DNA from: Methanobacteriota archaeon
Lineage (GTDB): Archaea > Thermoplasmatota > E2 > JACPAO01 > JAHWKR01
Direction: 5' to 3'
DNA: 64,000 nucleotides
Assembly: GCA_019347805.1 (NCBI GenBank)
Contig: JAHWKR010000001.1
Span: 23,119-87,118, forward strand
Shown here: positions 42,622 to 51,660 of the stretch, one piece after another
Position numbering within the stretch: position 1 is the stretch's first letter
How the letters are laid out: every line of letters begins with the position of its first letter
Position numbers and translations under genes: made by a program
Notes under the pieces: model-generated
The model's database searches: none
Seen by the model: only the letters and a program-made list of their open reading frames with translations
Told to the model about the DNA's origin: nothing

Positions 42622-44190
42622 ATGCGTATCGTCCCCTTGTTTATCGTTTTCTTGCTCATCGCCACCGTCTGGTCCGGTTGCACGGCACCGGATGATGACG
42701 ATTCGGGCACCGGCGCCCCGCCGCCGGGAGCGTTCGACCCGCGCGCGCCTGAGGGGCCGCTTTTCGGTGAAGAAGGCGGGCTCGGGGCATCGGCGACGGT
42801 CGCCGCGGTCGGCTATGTCGACGACGACGAGCTGTACGACCTCTATCTCGGCGGCCCGGACGGCGGTCGTCTGCTCCTTGGCAAATCGGCGGGGCGGTTC
42901 CAGGACGCGACAGATGCGTGGAGCGCGGGCTGTCCCGGTTGTGAGATCACATCAGTGGCGATCGGGGACCTCGACGAGGACGGCTGGAGCGACATCGTCG
43001 TCCTTCTGGAGGATAGCTTGCGGGTATTCATGCATCAGGGCGACCGCTTCGTCGATGAGACGGACGAGCGGGTGTCGGACCCGGTCGGTGGTGATGCGCT
43101 CACGCTTGTCGACGTGACCAACGACGGGGCGCTCGAGATCCTCGTCGGTGCGAAGGACCGGCCGATCCAGGTCTACACGAACCACTTGAAAGTGGTGAAC
43201 ACGACGACGGGCGAGACGGTCTATGACCGCGCGTCGATGACCGAACCCAAGGAGGACCTGTCGTCGGAGGGCGCGACGTTGCGGTGGGATGCCGGTACGT
43301 TCCTCATGTCCGAGGGGTCGCCGGAGGGCACGGAGACGGACACGTTCCTCATGATGTATGTCGACACCGACCGTTATCTCGACCTCGTCGTCTCGACCGC
43401 CGAAGGGCTGCGGCTCCACTTGGCGGACGGGGAAGGCGGGTTCGGTGCGGCCGTGGAAGGTGCGGGCTTCGACGAAGATCCCGGTGCGAGGAGCCTGATG
43501 CCGATGGATGTCGAGAACACGCAGGTCTTCTATCTCCTTGCCGCGGGAGAGGAGGGTGTACGGCTCTACAAGAACACGGGGCGTGATTCGTTCGCCGACC
43601 GCAGCACGCTCCTTGGTGTGCCGGCGGGGATGAAGGCGCGTGCCGCTCTTCCGCTCGACCTCGACAACGACGGCTGGCTCGACATCCTGGTCTTGACCGA
43701 TCGTGGCTCGCGGGTCTTGTGGAGTGCGGGGGGCGAAGAGTTCTTCGAGGTGCGGGACCCGGGTCTTGGCACCACCGCGTATCCGATGATGGCGGCGGCC
43801 GATTTCGACCGTGACGGCAAGCTCGATGTCATCGCGTTCCCGGACGGTGAGGACGCGGTGCGCTACCGCAACATGGTCGACGCGGGGCCCTATTTCACGT
43901 TGCATCTCTTCGGCAACCAGTCCAATTCGGCGGGTCTCGGGGTCAAGACGACGTTGTCGTCGACGAGCCTCATCCAGTCCCGTCAGGCCGGGGGAGATGC
44001 GTCGGCGTCCGTCGCGGTACCCATCGACCCGCATTTCGGCATCGGCGAGAGCCGGGCGCCGGAGTATACGTTGGCGATCATATGGCCTTCGGGCATCCTG
44101 CAGTTCGAGGCCATCGACAAAGACCGGGTCGTCGACCGGAGGTTGCCCGCCACGGAGAGCGCGAAAGAGGCGCCGTGGGAAGAGTGTTAG
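42622..44190 (+). CDS. FG-GAP/VCBS-repeat lipoprotein
   Basis: From ATG 42622 the product has 522 residues with lipobox WSGC (Cys near residue 20), so it should be lipid-anchored outside the cell. Repeated motifs of the DxDxDGxxD type (GDLDEDGWSDIVVLL, DLDNDGWLDILVL, DFDRDGKLDVIAF) indicate a beta-propeller of FG-GAP/VCBS repeats with calcium loops. The C-terminus resembles the ASPIC/UnbV tail in part (YTLAIIWPSGILQFEAID) and ends in EEC. It is related to, but more diverged than, the four CRTAC-type proteins downstream. A strong hairpin follows 12 nt after its stop. Confidence 0.85.
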   Translation: MRIVPLFIVFLLIATVWSGCTAPDDDDSGTGAPPPGAFDPRAPEGPLFGEEGGLGASATVAAVGYVDDDELYDLYLGGPDGGRLLLGKSAGRFQDATDAWSAGCPGCEITSVAIGDLDEDGWSDIVVLLEDSLRVFMHQGDRFVDETDERVSDPVGGDALTLVDVTNDGALEILVGAKDRPIQVYTNHLKVVNTTTGETVYDRASMTEPKEDLSSEGATLRWDAGTFLMSEGSPEGTETDTFLMMYVDTDRYLDLVVSTAEGLRLHLADGEGGFGAAVEGAGFDEDPGARSLMPMDVENTQVFYLLAAGEEGVRLYKNTGRDSFADRSTLLGVPAGMKARAALPLDLDNDGWLDILVLTDRGSRVLWSAGGEEFFEVRDPGLGTTAYPMMAAADFDRDGKLDVIAFPDGEDAVRYRNMVDAGPYFTLHLFGNQSNSAGLGVKTTLSSTSLIQSRQAGGDASASVAVPIDPHFGIGESRAPEYTLAIIWPSGILQFEAIDKDRVVDRRLPATESAKEAPWEEC

Positions 44191-44202
44191 GAACGTGGGG
44201 GT

Positions 44203-44234
44203 CTGGGGGAGGGAACCTAGGTTCCCTCCCCCAG
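44203..44234 (+). terminator. 14-bp perfect hairpin between convergent genes
   Basis: CTGGGGGAGGGAAC-CTAG-GTTCCCTCCCCCAG is a perfect stem 12 nt after the lipoprotein stop and 55 nt before the convergent gene's stop, so it could serve both. The preceding GGGGGT and the CTGGGGG foot are shared with the EF-2 hairpin. Confidence 0.65.
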
Positions 44235-44288
44235 GTCATGTTACCGGATGTGAGCGGATCGAGGATGCAGGCCGGGATCCCGGTCGCC

Positions 44289-46007
44289 CTACCCGCTCTC
44301 GCCGACGTGATGCCGCCCCACGTCCAACGTCCCGAGCTCCTGCACCACTCCGCTCGGCCACTCCACCGTCACATCGGCCGTCCTGTGCTCAGCAAGACCG
44401 ACGGTCATGACGGGTGACAATCCGGTCTGGTAGCCGCCGGACGACATGTGTTCGCGCATGAGGACCCGTCCGTCGGGAAGCGTCACGTGGACCTTCACTC
44501 CGTAGCCATCGCGGTTCGACTCCACGCCTTCGAAGGTGAGTTGAAGCCAGCCGTTGTCACCGTCGCGGTCGTTCCGGAGCACTTCCGCCTTCTGTCCGTC
44601 GACGTTGACGCGGACGATGTCCTCGTCGCCGTCGTCGTCGAGGTCGACGGCGAGGATGGCGCGGGTGTTCGTGGTGCCGGCGAAGTCACCCGCCGAGCCG
44701 GTCGCTTCGCCGAAGCGGCCGTCGCCGAGGTTCCTGAAGAGGTGGTCTTGCCGGTCTTCGCAATATTCGCGGAAGGCGATGCAGTCGATGTCGTAGCGGT
44801 GCGGGTCGAGGGGCACGGCGCGGCCGACGGCGTGGGCGATGTCCTGCCAGCCGTCGAGGTCGTGGTCCAGCGCGGCAAGGCCCCAGCCGGTGCCGCGCGA
44901 CGCCGCTCCCAGGCCCCACGGCTTGTCCTTGGCCTTGAGGAACCAGCCTTCGGGTTGTTGCAGGAAGTAGGAGAGTCCGTCGGCCTGGAAGTTGGAGACG
45001 AGGATCTCGGGTCGTCCGTCGCCTGTGGTGTCGACGGTGAGGATGCCCATGGAGGTCTGGGTCTCGTCGACGCCCAACCGGTGGGCGCGGCTGACGAAAC
45101 CGCCGTCGCCGAGGTTGAGATAGAGGGCGTTCTTGGAGATGTCGTTGGCGGTGGCGATGTCGGGGTGGCCGTTGCCGTCGATGTCGCCGACGGCGACGCC
45201 GAGGCCTTTTCCGGTGTTGGTGACGCCGGTCCCGATGCTGATGTCGCGGAAAGTGCCGTTGCCGAGGTTCTCGAATAGGACGCTCGATTGGCGTTGGGCG
45301 ACGGAGATGAGCCCGGCGTAGTCTTGTCCGCTCGTTCCGACCGTGGCCGCCCTCCAGTCGAGGTTGTTGACGATGTAGAGGTCGAGGTCGCCGTCGTTCT
45401 CGATGTCGAGCCAGGCGACGCTTGTGCCTTGGCAGGGGTTCTTGCCGCAGGCGCCCGCCATGGTCACGCCGGCCGCGTCGGAGATGTCGGTGAAGTGTCC
45501 GGTGCCGTCGTTGTCGTAGAGCACGCCGCGGTCGTCGATGAAGACGTAGAGGTCTTCGTCGCCGTCGTCGTCATGGTCGCCGAAGGCGGCGCCGGTCCCG
45601 AAGCCGTCGACATTGAGCCCCGCTTCGTCGGTGATGTCTTCGAACACGAAGTCGCCGAGGTTGCGGTAGAGCTTGGCCGGATGGCCGCTCCCACCGGGCG
45701 GGAAGTAGAGGTCGACGCGGCCATCGCCGTCGACGTCCCCGGCCGCGATGCCGCCGCCGATGACGCTCGCGTAGGGAAGCGTGCCGCCGCTCCACTTGTG
45801 GCGCGTGAATTCGATGCCGCTCGTGTCGGTGACGTCCACGAAGGCCGCGCCGGCGTCGACGGTGGGGGACCAGCCGATCGGCACGCCCAATCCCATGGAG
45901 GGGGGTCCGTAGGCGTCGAGGAGGTCGGGGACGTTGGCGGCGTAGGCGACGTTGCCTCCGGCGATGAGGAGGATGACGATCGAGGCGGCGCGCCAGTCGC
46001 GGTCCAT
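44289..46007 (-). CDS. CRTAC1/ASPIC-UnbV family exported protein
   Basis: The 572-residue product (from ATG 46007; the ORF track starts far upstream inside the neighbour) has an N-terminal export helix (WRAASIVILLIAGGNVAYA). A beta-propeller of FG-GAP repeats follows (AAGDVDGDGRVDLYFP, AFGDHDDDGDEDLYVF, AWLDIENDGDLDLYIV, AVDLDDDGDEDIVRVN). The C-terminal ASPIC/UnbV domain includes WLQLTFEGVESNRDGYGVKVHV, SSGGYQTGLSPVMTVGLAE and VTVEWPSGVVQELG. This is the closest match in the window to UnbV of enediyne clusters. Its start overlaps the UnbU-like gene's stop (TGATG), so the pair is translationally coupled. Confidence 0.88.
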   Translation of the reverse strand: MDRDWRAASIVILLIAGGNVAYAANVPDLLDAYGPPSMGLGVPIGWSPTVDAGAAFVDVTDTSGIEFTRHKWSGGTLPYASVIGGGIAAGDVDGDGRVDLYFPPGGSGHPAKLYRNLGDFVFEDITDEAGLNVDGFGTGAAFGDHDDDGDEDLYVFIDDRGVLYDNDGTGHFTDISDAAGVTMAGACGKNPCQGTSVAWLDIENDGDLDLYIVNNLDWRAATVGTSGQDYAGLISVAQRQSSVLFENLGNGTFRDISIGTGVTNTGKGLGVAVGDIDGNGHPDIATANDISKNALYLNLGDGGFVSRAHRLGVDETQTSMGILTVDTTGDGRPEILVSNFQADGLSYFLQQPEGWFLKAKDKPWGLGAASRGTGWGLAALDHDLDGWQDIAHAVGRAVPLDPHRYDIDCIAFREYCEDRQDHLFRNLGDGRFGEATGSAGDFAGTTNTRAILAVDLDDDGDEDIVRVNVDGQKAEVLRNDRDGDNGWLQLTFEGVESNRDGYGVKVHVTLPDGRVLMREHMSSGGYQTGLSPVMTVGLAEHRTADVTVEWPSGVVQELGTLDVGRHHVGESG

Positions 46008-46942
46008 CAGCGCCTCTCCTCCTTGACGCGTGTCGCGGCGAGCCCGGTCGTGCCGCTTGCCACCGCCGTCGGACGTGACATGGGGACCGGCGGACCGAGC
46101 GTCGTCACGCGGCCGTTGACGAGCCATGAGATGATGTGCCGTTGCGGGGCGGCGATGAGCAGCGCGAACACAGGCGCCTCGATGCGTCCGGACAAGGTCG
46201 CCGGGATGCCGATGAGGACGAGAAGGAGCGCCCACAACAGTTTCTCGAGTCGGCTGTGGGGACTCGTGGCGGGGTCGGTGATGGCGAAGAGGCCGATCAT
46301 GACCTGGAGCGGGTTGAAGGCGTAATGGAAGACGGTCGCGACGCCCCACGCGGCGTCATGCATGAGGTTCTGGTAGAGTGCGATGGCGCCGTAGGCGCTC
46401 CAGAGCAATGCGAAATACATCATGGCGAGGTCGAACCGTTTGACGCGGGTGGTCGCCACGGTGCCGAAGAAGAACATGAGGAGGAACGCCTGCAGGGCGC
46501 CGCCCCAGTCGACGACGCCGATGCGTGCCCCTGCGGCCGAGAAGAGCGATCCGGAGCCGAGGAGCAGGAGGACGGCCATCGCGAGGTTGTTGGGGTTGAA
46601 GAGGTGACGGCCGCGCCAACGGATGAGGTGCTTCGAGCCGACCATGATGACGGCGAGGAGCACGTAGGTCCAGACCGTGTAGCCCTGGATGACGAGTGTC
46701 GCGCCGAGGGCCCCGACGAGCGACGGCCAGGGGATGCGCCAGCCGCCGAAGCGGTAGCGCGAGGCGACAGCGTCGAGCGCGCCGGTGAGGCCCACGGTGA
46801 GCAGCACGTGCCACAGCGCGTTGGGATAGTCGAGGGTGAGGTTGACGACGATGAAGAACGTGGTCAGGTTGAGAAGCTGGAGCTTCGGGCCCTGGGGGAG
46901 CCGGAAAGTGAAGGGTCTCCGTGTCGCCGTGGCCGCCTCCAT
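46007..46942 (-). CDS. UnbU/RnfD/NqrB-like membrane protein
   Basis: The 311-residue protein has about eight to ten hydrophobic segments and the motif HLFNPNNLAMAVLLLL near residue 112-128, similar to the HxFNPxx motif of the NqrB/RnfD family. In enediyne clusters the NqrB/RnfD-like protein UnbU is encoded near UnbV; here the UnbV-like gene follows with a one-base overlap. In NqrB/RnfD this region carries covalent FMN; a flavin-attachment Thr motif is not obvious here. A TAGGAGGC precedes the ATG and a TATA-like CATATATAC lies about 58 nt upstream. Function is unknown. No polyketide synthase is present. Confidence 0.78.
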   Translation of the reverse strand: MEAATATRRPFTFRLPQGPKLQLLNLTTFFIVVNLTLDYPNALWHVLLTVGLTGALDAVASRYRFGGWRIPWPSLVGALGATLVIQGYTVWTYVLLAVIMVGSKHLIRWRGRHLFNPNNLAMAVLLLLGSGSLFSAAGARIGVVDWGGALQAFLLMFFFGTVATTRVKRFDLAMMYFALLWSAYGAIALYQNLMHDAAWGVATVFHYAFNPLQVMIGLFAITDPATSPHSRLEKLLWALLLVLIGIPATLSGRIEAPVFALLIAAPQRHIISWLVNGRVTTLGPPVPMSRPTAVASGTTGLAATRVKEERR

Positions 46943-46995
46943 GTCGTGCCTCCTACCCCTTGCGGGGCCACCAGGGTCACGAGGGGGGCCGCACC

Positions 46996-47003
46996 GTATA
47001 TAT
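46996..47003 (-). promoter_or_regulatory. TATA box of the UnbU-UnbV operon
   Basis: The minus-strand sequence ATATATAC, about 58 nt before the ATG at 46942, is oriented for the operon and predicts a leader of about 30 nt that contains the strong TAGGAGGC. Confidence 0.5.
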
Positions 47004-47050
47004 GCTGTGCTGTTCGTTAAGTGGCGTCGCGTGCCGGCTCGGCGCTACCT

Positions 47051-47058
47051 TTCTAAAG
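47051..47058 (+). promoter_or_regulatory. TATA-like box of the tandem CRTAC genes
   Basis: TTCTAAAG is centred 26 nt before the GTG at 47081, the leaderless spacing seen at several other genes here. Confidence 0.45.
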
Positions 47059-47080
47059 GGGGATAGCGACTGGACCGGAT

Positions 47081-49402
47081 GTGGTAACAGCGGTGGCGCG
47101 ATGCGCGCGGCGGAGTCTCCGCCGAGGTGGGGCCTTGTCCCTTGTCCTTCTTCTGACGCTCGCGTCGGCGCCCGCGGTCTCGGCCGAAGAGGGAGCGTTC
47201 GTCCTGGCGCGCGATGTCATCGACGACTCCGGGATCGGCTTCACGCAGGCACCGAACCGGCTCGGCCCCCCGGAGCCGGACATCGAGCCGCCGGTCTACC
47301 AGGTCTTCCAGGAGACGACGACGGGTGGCGCGTGCTGGGGCGACTATGATGTCGACGGCCGCCTGGACCTGTTCGTGACCGATTCCTATGGACCGGAGGA
47401 CGAAGGGCATGGTCGACTCTATCGCAATCTGGGTCGGGAGGCGGACGGCGTGGTGCGGTTCGCGGACGTGACCGAGGCTCAGGGGGTCCTCGTCAAGGGC
47501 ATCGGCCAGGGCTGCGTGTGGGGGGACTACGACAACGATGGCTGGCCCGACCTGTTCCTGACGTTCAGCGCGGTCGATTACGCGTTGCAGACGAACGTGC
47601 TGTTCCACAACAAGGGGGACGGGACCGGGTTCGAGGACGTCAGCGAGACAGCGGGTGTGTCGGGCGACGCGGACGACCGGGATTCCGATTGGAGTTGCAA
47701 CGCCAAGATCAAGACGGACGACGGTTTTCTCAACAAGTGCTGGTCGATGAGCGCGGCGTGGATCGATTACGACCTGGACGGCGACCTCGACCTCTATGTC
47801 GGCAATTATGTCGACGAGTCCGGCTCGGCGTGCACGGAGAACCCGTTCCCGAACCCGATCCTCTGCAACGGCCAGCCGAACCGGATGTACCGCAACGACG
47901 GTGGGCATCGTTTCACCGAGGTCGGGGGACTGCTCCAGGTGGACACCAACCGCGAGGCGACCTTCGGGCGCAGCCTCGGCGTCGTCGCGACCGACATCGA
48001 CGGTGACACCCTTCCCGATATCTACGTGGCGAACGATTTCGACGCCAACGGGCTCTATCTCAGGAACCGCATCGGCAACTTCCGCAACGTCGGGTCGGCG
48101 CTCGAGGTCGACGGGCTCGGGGAGAAGCTGCGCGGGACCACGCTTTATGGTCATCGGGCGGGGATGGGGATCGACGCCGCCGACTACAACAACGACGGCG
48201 CGGTGGACCTTGTGACGACCCATCTGCGTGCCCAATACGACGCGGTCTATCTTGCCTCCGAGCCCGGTGCTTGGCACGATGTCGGGAACCGGTCGGCGAC
48301 GCTGCGCGAGATCGCCTGGTCGATCAGCCGGTGGGGCGGAGGTTTCGTCGACCTCGACCGGGACGGCTGGAAGGACTATCTTGCCGTCTCCGGGCATCAG
48401 TTCTCGAGCCGCCCGGGGCCGGTCTCGCTCGCCATCAACCGCATGGGGGAAGCGGGCGTGCCGCGGACGGCCGAAGAGGTGCTCGTCTCGGACGAGGACA
48501 CATGGCGTCTTGCGACCGCGCCCTATTGGCCGTTCGGCAACGATTCAGTGGAATCCTGGCACAACCATCGTGGCGCCGCGTTCGCCGATTATGACGACGA
48601 TGGCGACATGGACCTTTTCGTCACCGCCCTTGAATCCCACAAAGCGGGGCTCGGCCGTCCGAAGCTGCTCCGCTTCGATGCCCTCGGCGCGGAGCCCGAG
48701 GTCGACCATCCGGACAATCCGGCTCGCGACTCGCGTTGGCTGCGGGTGACCCTGGAAGGCACCGACAATGCGCGTGACGCCATCGGGGCCAAGGTGCAGG
48801 TCATCACCGGGGACGGCTCCTCGCAATGGCAGTGGCGCTCCTCGGGGGCCTCCTATGGGGGCAACAACGATCCGCGGCTCCTCTTCGCGCTCGGCGGCGA
48901 GACCCGCGGCGAGGTCGTCGTCACCTGGCCCGGCAAACCCGATGCGCCGCAGACGCTCCCGTTCGACCTCGGGAGCGACAAGGGCCGTACCCTGCACATC
49001 GTCGAGGTGGAATCGGCGCCCCCGGCACGACCTGAATGGCGCGGTGAGCCGGTCTCCGAATCGGATGCCCTGCGACTTTCGTGGTCGATGAACCAGGCGG
49101 TCGATTTCGCGCATCACAAGGTCTACGCCACCAAGGACACCCGCTTCGACACCACCGATGCGCGCTCGTTCGTCTTCGAAGGGCCGAGCGGCGGCGGCCG
49201 TTTGAAGGGGCTCGAAGGGGGCGAATGGTACCTGTGGCTCGTCGCGGTCGACCAGGCGGGCCGCGAGTCGGAGCCGAGCGAGCGGATGGCGGTCGTCATG
49301 CCCGAGTCGGGCTTGCTGCCCGCTCCGGGGGCAGTCGTGACCCTGCTCATCCTCGTGGCGCTCATCATCGGCGTGCGCGGCCGGGCGGGGAGGCGCGTTT
49401 GA
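47081..49402 (+). CDS. CRTAC1-type FG-GAP protein with C-terminal fibronectin-like domain and anchor
   Basis: The 773-residue protein has a signal peptide (residues 1-35) and a large propeller with motifs GGACWGDYDVDGRLDLFV, GCVWGDYDNDGWPDLFL, DYDLDGDLDLYVGNY and AAFADYDDDGDMDLFV. An ASPIC/UnbV-like region follows (WLRVTLEGTDNARDAIGAKV, RLLFALGGETRGEVVVTWPG). Then come a fibronectin III-like domain (LRLSWSMNQAVDFAHHKVY) and a C-terminal helix with VRGRAGRRV. Several cysteines (CNAK...NKCW, CTE...LCNG) suggest disulfides. The GTG start is at leaderless distance from a TATA-like box. The stop overlaps the start of the next paralogue (TTGA). Confidence 0.88.
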   Translation: MVTAVARCARRSLRRGGALSLVLLLTLASAPAVSAEEGAFVLARDVIDDSGIGFTQAPNRLGPPEPDIEPPVYQVFQETTTGGACWGDYDVDGRLDLFVTDSYGPEDEGHGRLYRNLGREADGVVRFADVTEAQGVLVKGIGQGCVWGDYDNDGWPDLFLTFSAVDYALQTNVLFHNKGDGTGFEDVSETAGVSGDADDRDSDWSCNAKIKTDDGFLNKCWSMSAAWIDYDLDGDLDLYVGNYVDESGSACTENPFPNPILCNGQPNRMYRNDGGHRFTEVGGLLQVDTNREATFGRSLGVVATDIDGDTLPDIYVANDFDANGLYLRNRIGNFRNVGSALEVDGLGEKLRGTTLYGHRAGMGIDAADYNNDGAVDLVTTHLRAQYDAVYLASEPGAWHDVGNRSATLREIAWSISRWGGGFVDLDRDGWKDYLAVSGHQFSSRPGPVSLAINRMGEAGVPRTAEEVLVSDEDTWRLATAPYWPFGNDSVESWHNHRGAAFADYDDDGDMDLFVTALESHKAGLGRPKLLRFDALGAEPEVDHPDNPARDSRWLRVTLEGTDNARDAIGAKVQVITGDGSSQWQWRSSGASYGGNNDPRLLFALGGETRGEVVVTWPGKPDAPQTLPFDLGSDKGRTLHIVEVESAPPARPEWRGEPVSESDALRLSWSMNQAVDFAHHKVYATKDTRFDTTDARSFVFEGPSGGGRLKGLEGGEWYLWLVAVDQAGRESEPSERMAVVMPESGLLPAPGAVVTLLILVALIIGVRGRAGRRV

Positions 49403-51660
49403 GCCCCGGAGCCCGGCGTGGCAGGGGGCGGCCGTCGGGTATTGGAGCCGGTCTGTCCGTCGTTTTCGTCCTTCTTGTTTTCACGACGCCTTCCCTGGCC
49501 GGTGCTCCTCCGCCTTCGCTGCTTCCCGACTTCGTCGAGGAGCGCCGTTGGCCGAGTGTCCTCGCGACCGACGTGGCGGAGGCGAGCGGTCTCGATTTCA
49601 TGCATGCACCGTTCCGGGACGGTCGGCCGTCGCACCGCGAGTCGACCATGGGGGGCGCCTGTTGGGGGGATGCGGACCGTGACGGCCGGATGGACCTCTA
49701 CATCACGGACAGCATCGGGCCGGACGACGAGGGGTTGTCGCGGCTCTATCGCAACATGGGTCCGGACGCTTCGGGCCATGTCGCGTTCGAGGACGTGACG
49801 GAGGTGACGGGTGTTGGGGTGCATGGTGTGGCGCAGGGCTGTGTCTGGGGGGATTACGACAACGATGGTGACCAGGATCTCTTCGTGGCGGTCTCGCCGA
49901 CGACCTATTCGGCGACGACGAACCGCCTCTTCCGCAATGACGACGGCGCTTTCGTGGACGTCTCGGACGTGGCCGGGATCGAGGGCGACACGGACCACCC
50001 GGATTCGACCCTTGCCTGTCGCCCACTTCTCGAGACCGGGGAAGGGCTCGTGCCGTCCTGCTGGAGTGTCGGCGGCGCGTGGCTCGATCATGATGGCGAC
50101 GGGGACCTCGACCTCTATGTCGTGAACTACGGCGAGAGTCCGTCGGGTGCCTGTACGGGCGGCTACGGCGTCAACCCCGGCCTCTGTCTCGGCCAGGGGA
50201 ACCGGCTCTATCGGAACGACGGTGACGGCACGTTCACGGAGGTGGGGGAGGCGCTCGGTGTGGCGGTGAACGGGGAGGCGACGCGCGGGCGCAGCCTGGG
50301 GGTCATCGCCACCGACATCGACGGCGACGCCTGGCCGGACCTGTATGTCGCGTCGGACCTCGATGCCAATGCGCTCTATCTGAACGACGGCCGGGGCGAC
50401 TTCCGCTCTCTGGCGCGTGTCTATGGCGTCGACGGTGTGGGGCCTCGTCTCGTCGGCTCCGATGGCCATCGCGGGGGCATGGGTGTCGATGCGGCCGATT
50501 ACGACGACGACGGCCGTGTGGACCTCTTGAGCACGCATCTTCCGAACCAGTTCGATGCGGTCTATCGCAGCATCGACGTGGGTTGGACCGAAGTGGGCCG
50601 GAAGAGCGATGCGCTCACCGAGGTGGCAGGCATGGTCTCCCGCTGGGGCGGTGGTTTCTTCGATTTCGACCTTGACGGCCGCAAGGACCTCCTCATGGTG
50701 CATGGCCATCAATATGACGGCACACCGGGTCCGGTCTCGCTCATGTGGAACGACCATGGGGACTTCCGGCTCGTCGGTCCGCCCTTCTGGGCCTATGGCA
50801 ACGAGTCGGAGCGGATGTGGCGGGACCACCGGGCGGCGGCCTTCGCGGATTACGACGACGACGGGGACCTGGATGTCTTCGCGGGAGCGCTCGCCGCGAC
50901 GGACGGCGATAAGGCGGCAGAGGAGGGACGGCCGCGTTTGTTCCGGTTCAACACGATCCGGGCTGACAGCGTCACCCGCTCGACGGCGGAGGAGGCGATC
51001 GACGCGCCGCATTGGTTGCGGGTGACGCTCGTGGGGACCGACGGGCCGCGTGACGGCGTGGGGGCGCGCGTGCGCGTCACGACCGACGACGGGCGTTCAC
51101 AGTGGTTGTGGCGCGATTCGGGCGGTTCTTATCTGGGTGACAATGACCCCCGCCTCCTTTTCGGCTTGGGTGGTCGCGCACGGGGCGAGTTGGAGGTGGT
51201 GTGGCCGACGAAGGCGGACGAGCCGCAGCGCCTGGCGTTCGACCTCGCGGGCCGGAAGGGGCTGGCGCTCGTCATCGAGGAGCCGGACACGCGGCCCCCG
51301 GCGGCGGTCGGGTGGCGGTCTCTGCCAGAGGATGTCGGCGAAGGGTTGTTGCGTCTGTCGTGGAACACGACGTTCGCGACCGATTTTTCGGCCTATGTCC
51401 TCGAGTGGGGTGCGGGGGGCGAGGTGGTGGGGTCGGAGCGTCTCGAGGACCGTGCCACCGGAACGGTCGATCGTGCGCGGCCGGACGCCGCCGAATGGGT
51501 GCGTCTTCGCATCGAGGACTTGGGTGGCCATGTGTCGGAGCCGTCGATGGCGTTTGATCTTCGGTCCGCACCCGGAGCGGTGGCGGCGGTGCCGGCACCG
51601 CTCTTGGTGACCGCGCTCACAGCGGTCGTCGTCTTCGCAGCGCTGCGGCGACGATGGTGA
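49399..51660 (+). CDS. CRTAC1-type FG-GAP protein, paralogue of the preceding gene
   Basis: Starting with TTG at 49399, which overlaps the previous stop in a TTGA, the product has 753 residues. Its signal peptide (SGIGAGLSVVFVLLVFTTPSLAG) begins correctly only with this start; the ORF-track start lies inside the upstream gene. Propeller motifs GGACWGDADRDGRMDLYI, GCVWGDYDNDGDQDLFV and AAFADYDDDGDLDVF match the paralogue in order, followed by ASPIC-like, fibronectin-like and tail-anchor segments (APLLVTALTAVVVFAALRRRW). Its last 44 bp overlap the convergent gene, whose own anchor is encoded there. Confidence 0.87.
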   Translation: MSPGARRGRGRPSGIGAGLSVVFVLLVFTTPSLAGAPPPSLLPDFVEERRWPSVLATDVAEASGLDFMHAPFRDGRPSHRESTMGGACWGDADRDGRMDLYITDSIGPDDEGLSRLYRNMGPDASGHVAFEDVTEVTGVGVHGVAQGCVWGDYDNDGDQDLFVAVSPTTYSATTNRLFRNDDGAFVDVSDVAGIEGDTDHPDSTLACRPLLETGEGLVPSCWSVGGAWLDHDGDGDLDLYVVNYGESPSGACTGGYGVNPGLCLGQGNRLYRNDGDGTFTEVGEALGVAVNGEATRGRSLGVIATDIDGDAWPDLYVASDLDANALYLNDGRGDFRSLARVYGVDGVGPRLVGSDGHRGGMGVDAADYDDDGRVDLLSTHLPNQFDAVYRSIDVGWTEVGRKSDALTEVAGMVSRWGGGFFDFDLDGRKDLLMVHGHQYDGTPGPVSLMWNDHGDFRLVGPPFWAYGNESERMWRDHRAAAFADYDDDGDLDVFAGALAATDGDKAAEEGRPRLFRFNTIRADSVTRSTAEEAIDAPHWLRVTLVGTDGPRDGVGARVRVTTDDGRSQWLWRDSGGSYLGDNDPRLLFGLGGRARGELEVVWPTKADEPQRLAFDLAGRKGLALVIEEPDTRPPAAVGWRSLPEDVGEGLLRLSWNTTFATDFSAYVLEWGAGGEVVGSERLEDRATGTVDRARPDAAEWVRLRIEDLGGHVSEPSMAFDLRSAPGAVAAVPAPLLVTALTAVVVFAALRRRW

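Noticed and set aside
49123-51012. 629-aa minus-strand ORF opposite the CRTAC genes
   Set aside because: Shadow frame of repeated DxDxDG codons; low-complexity Arg/Val/Asp product.
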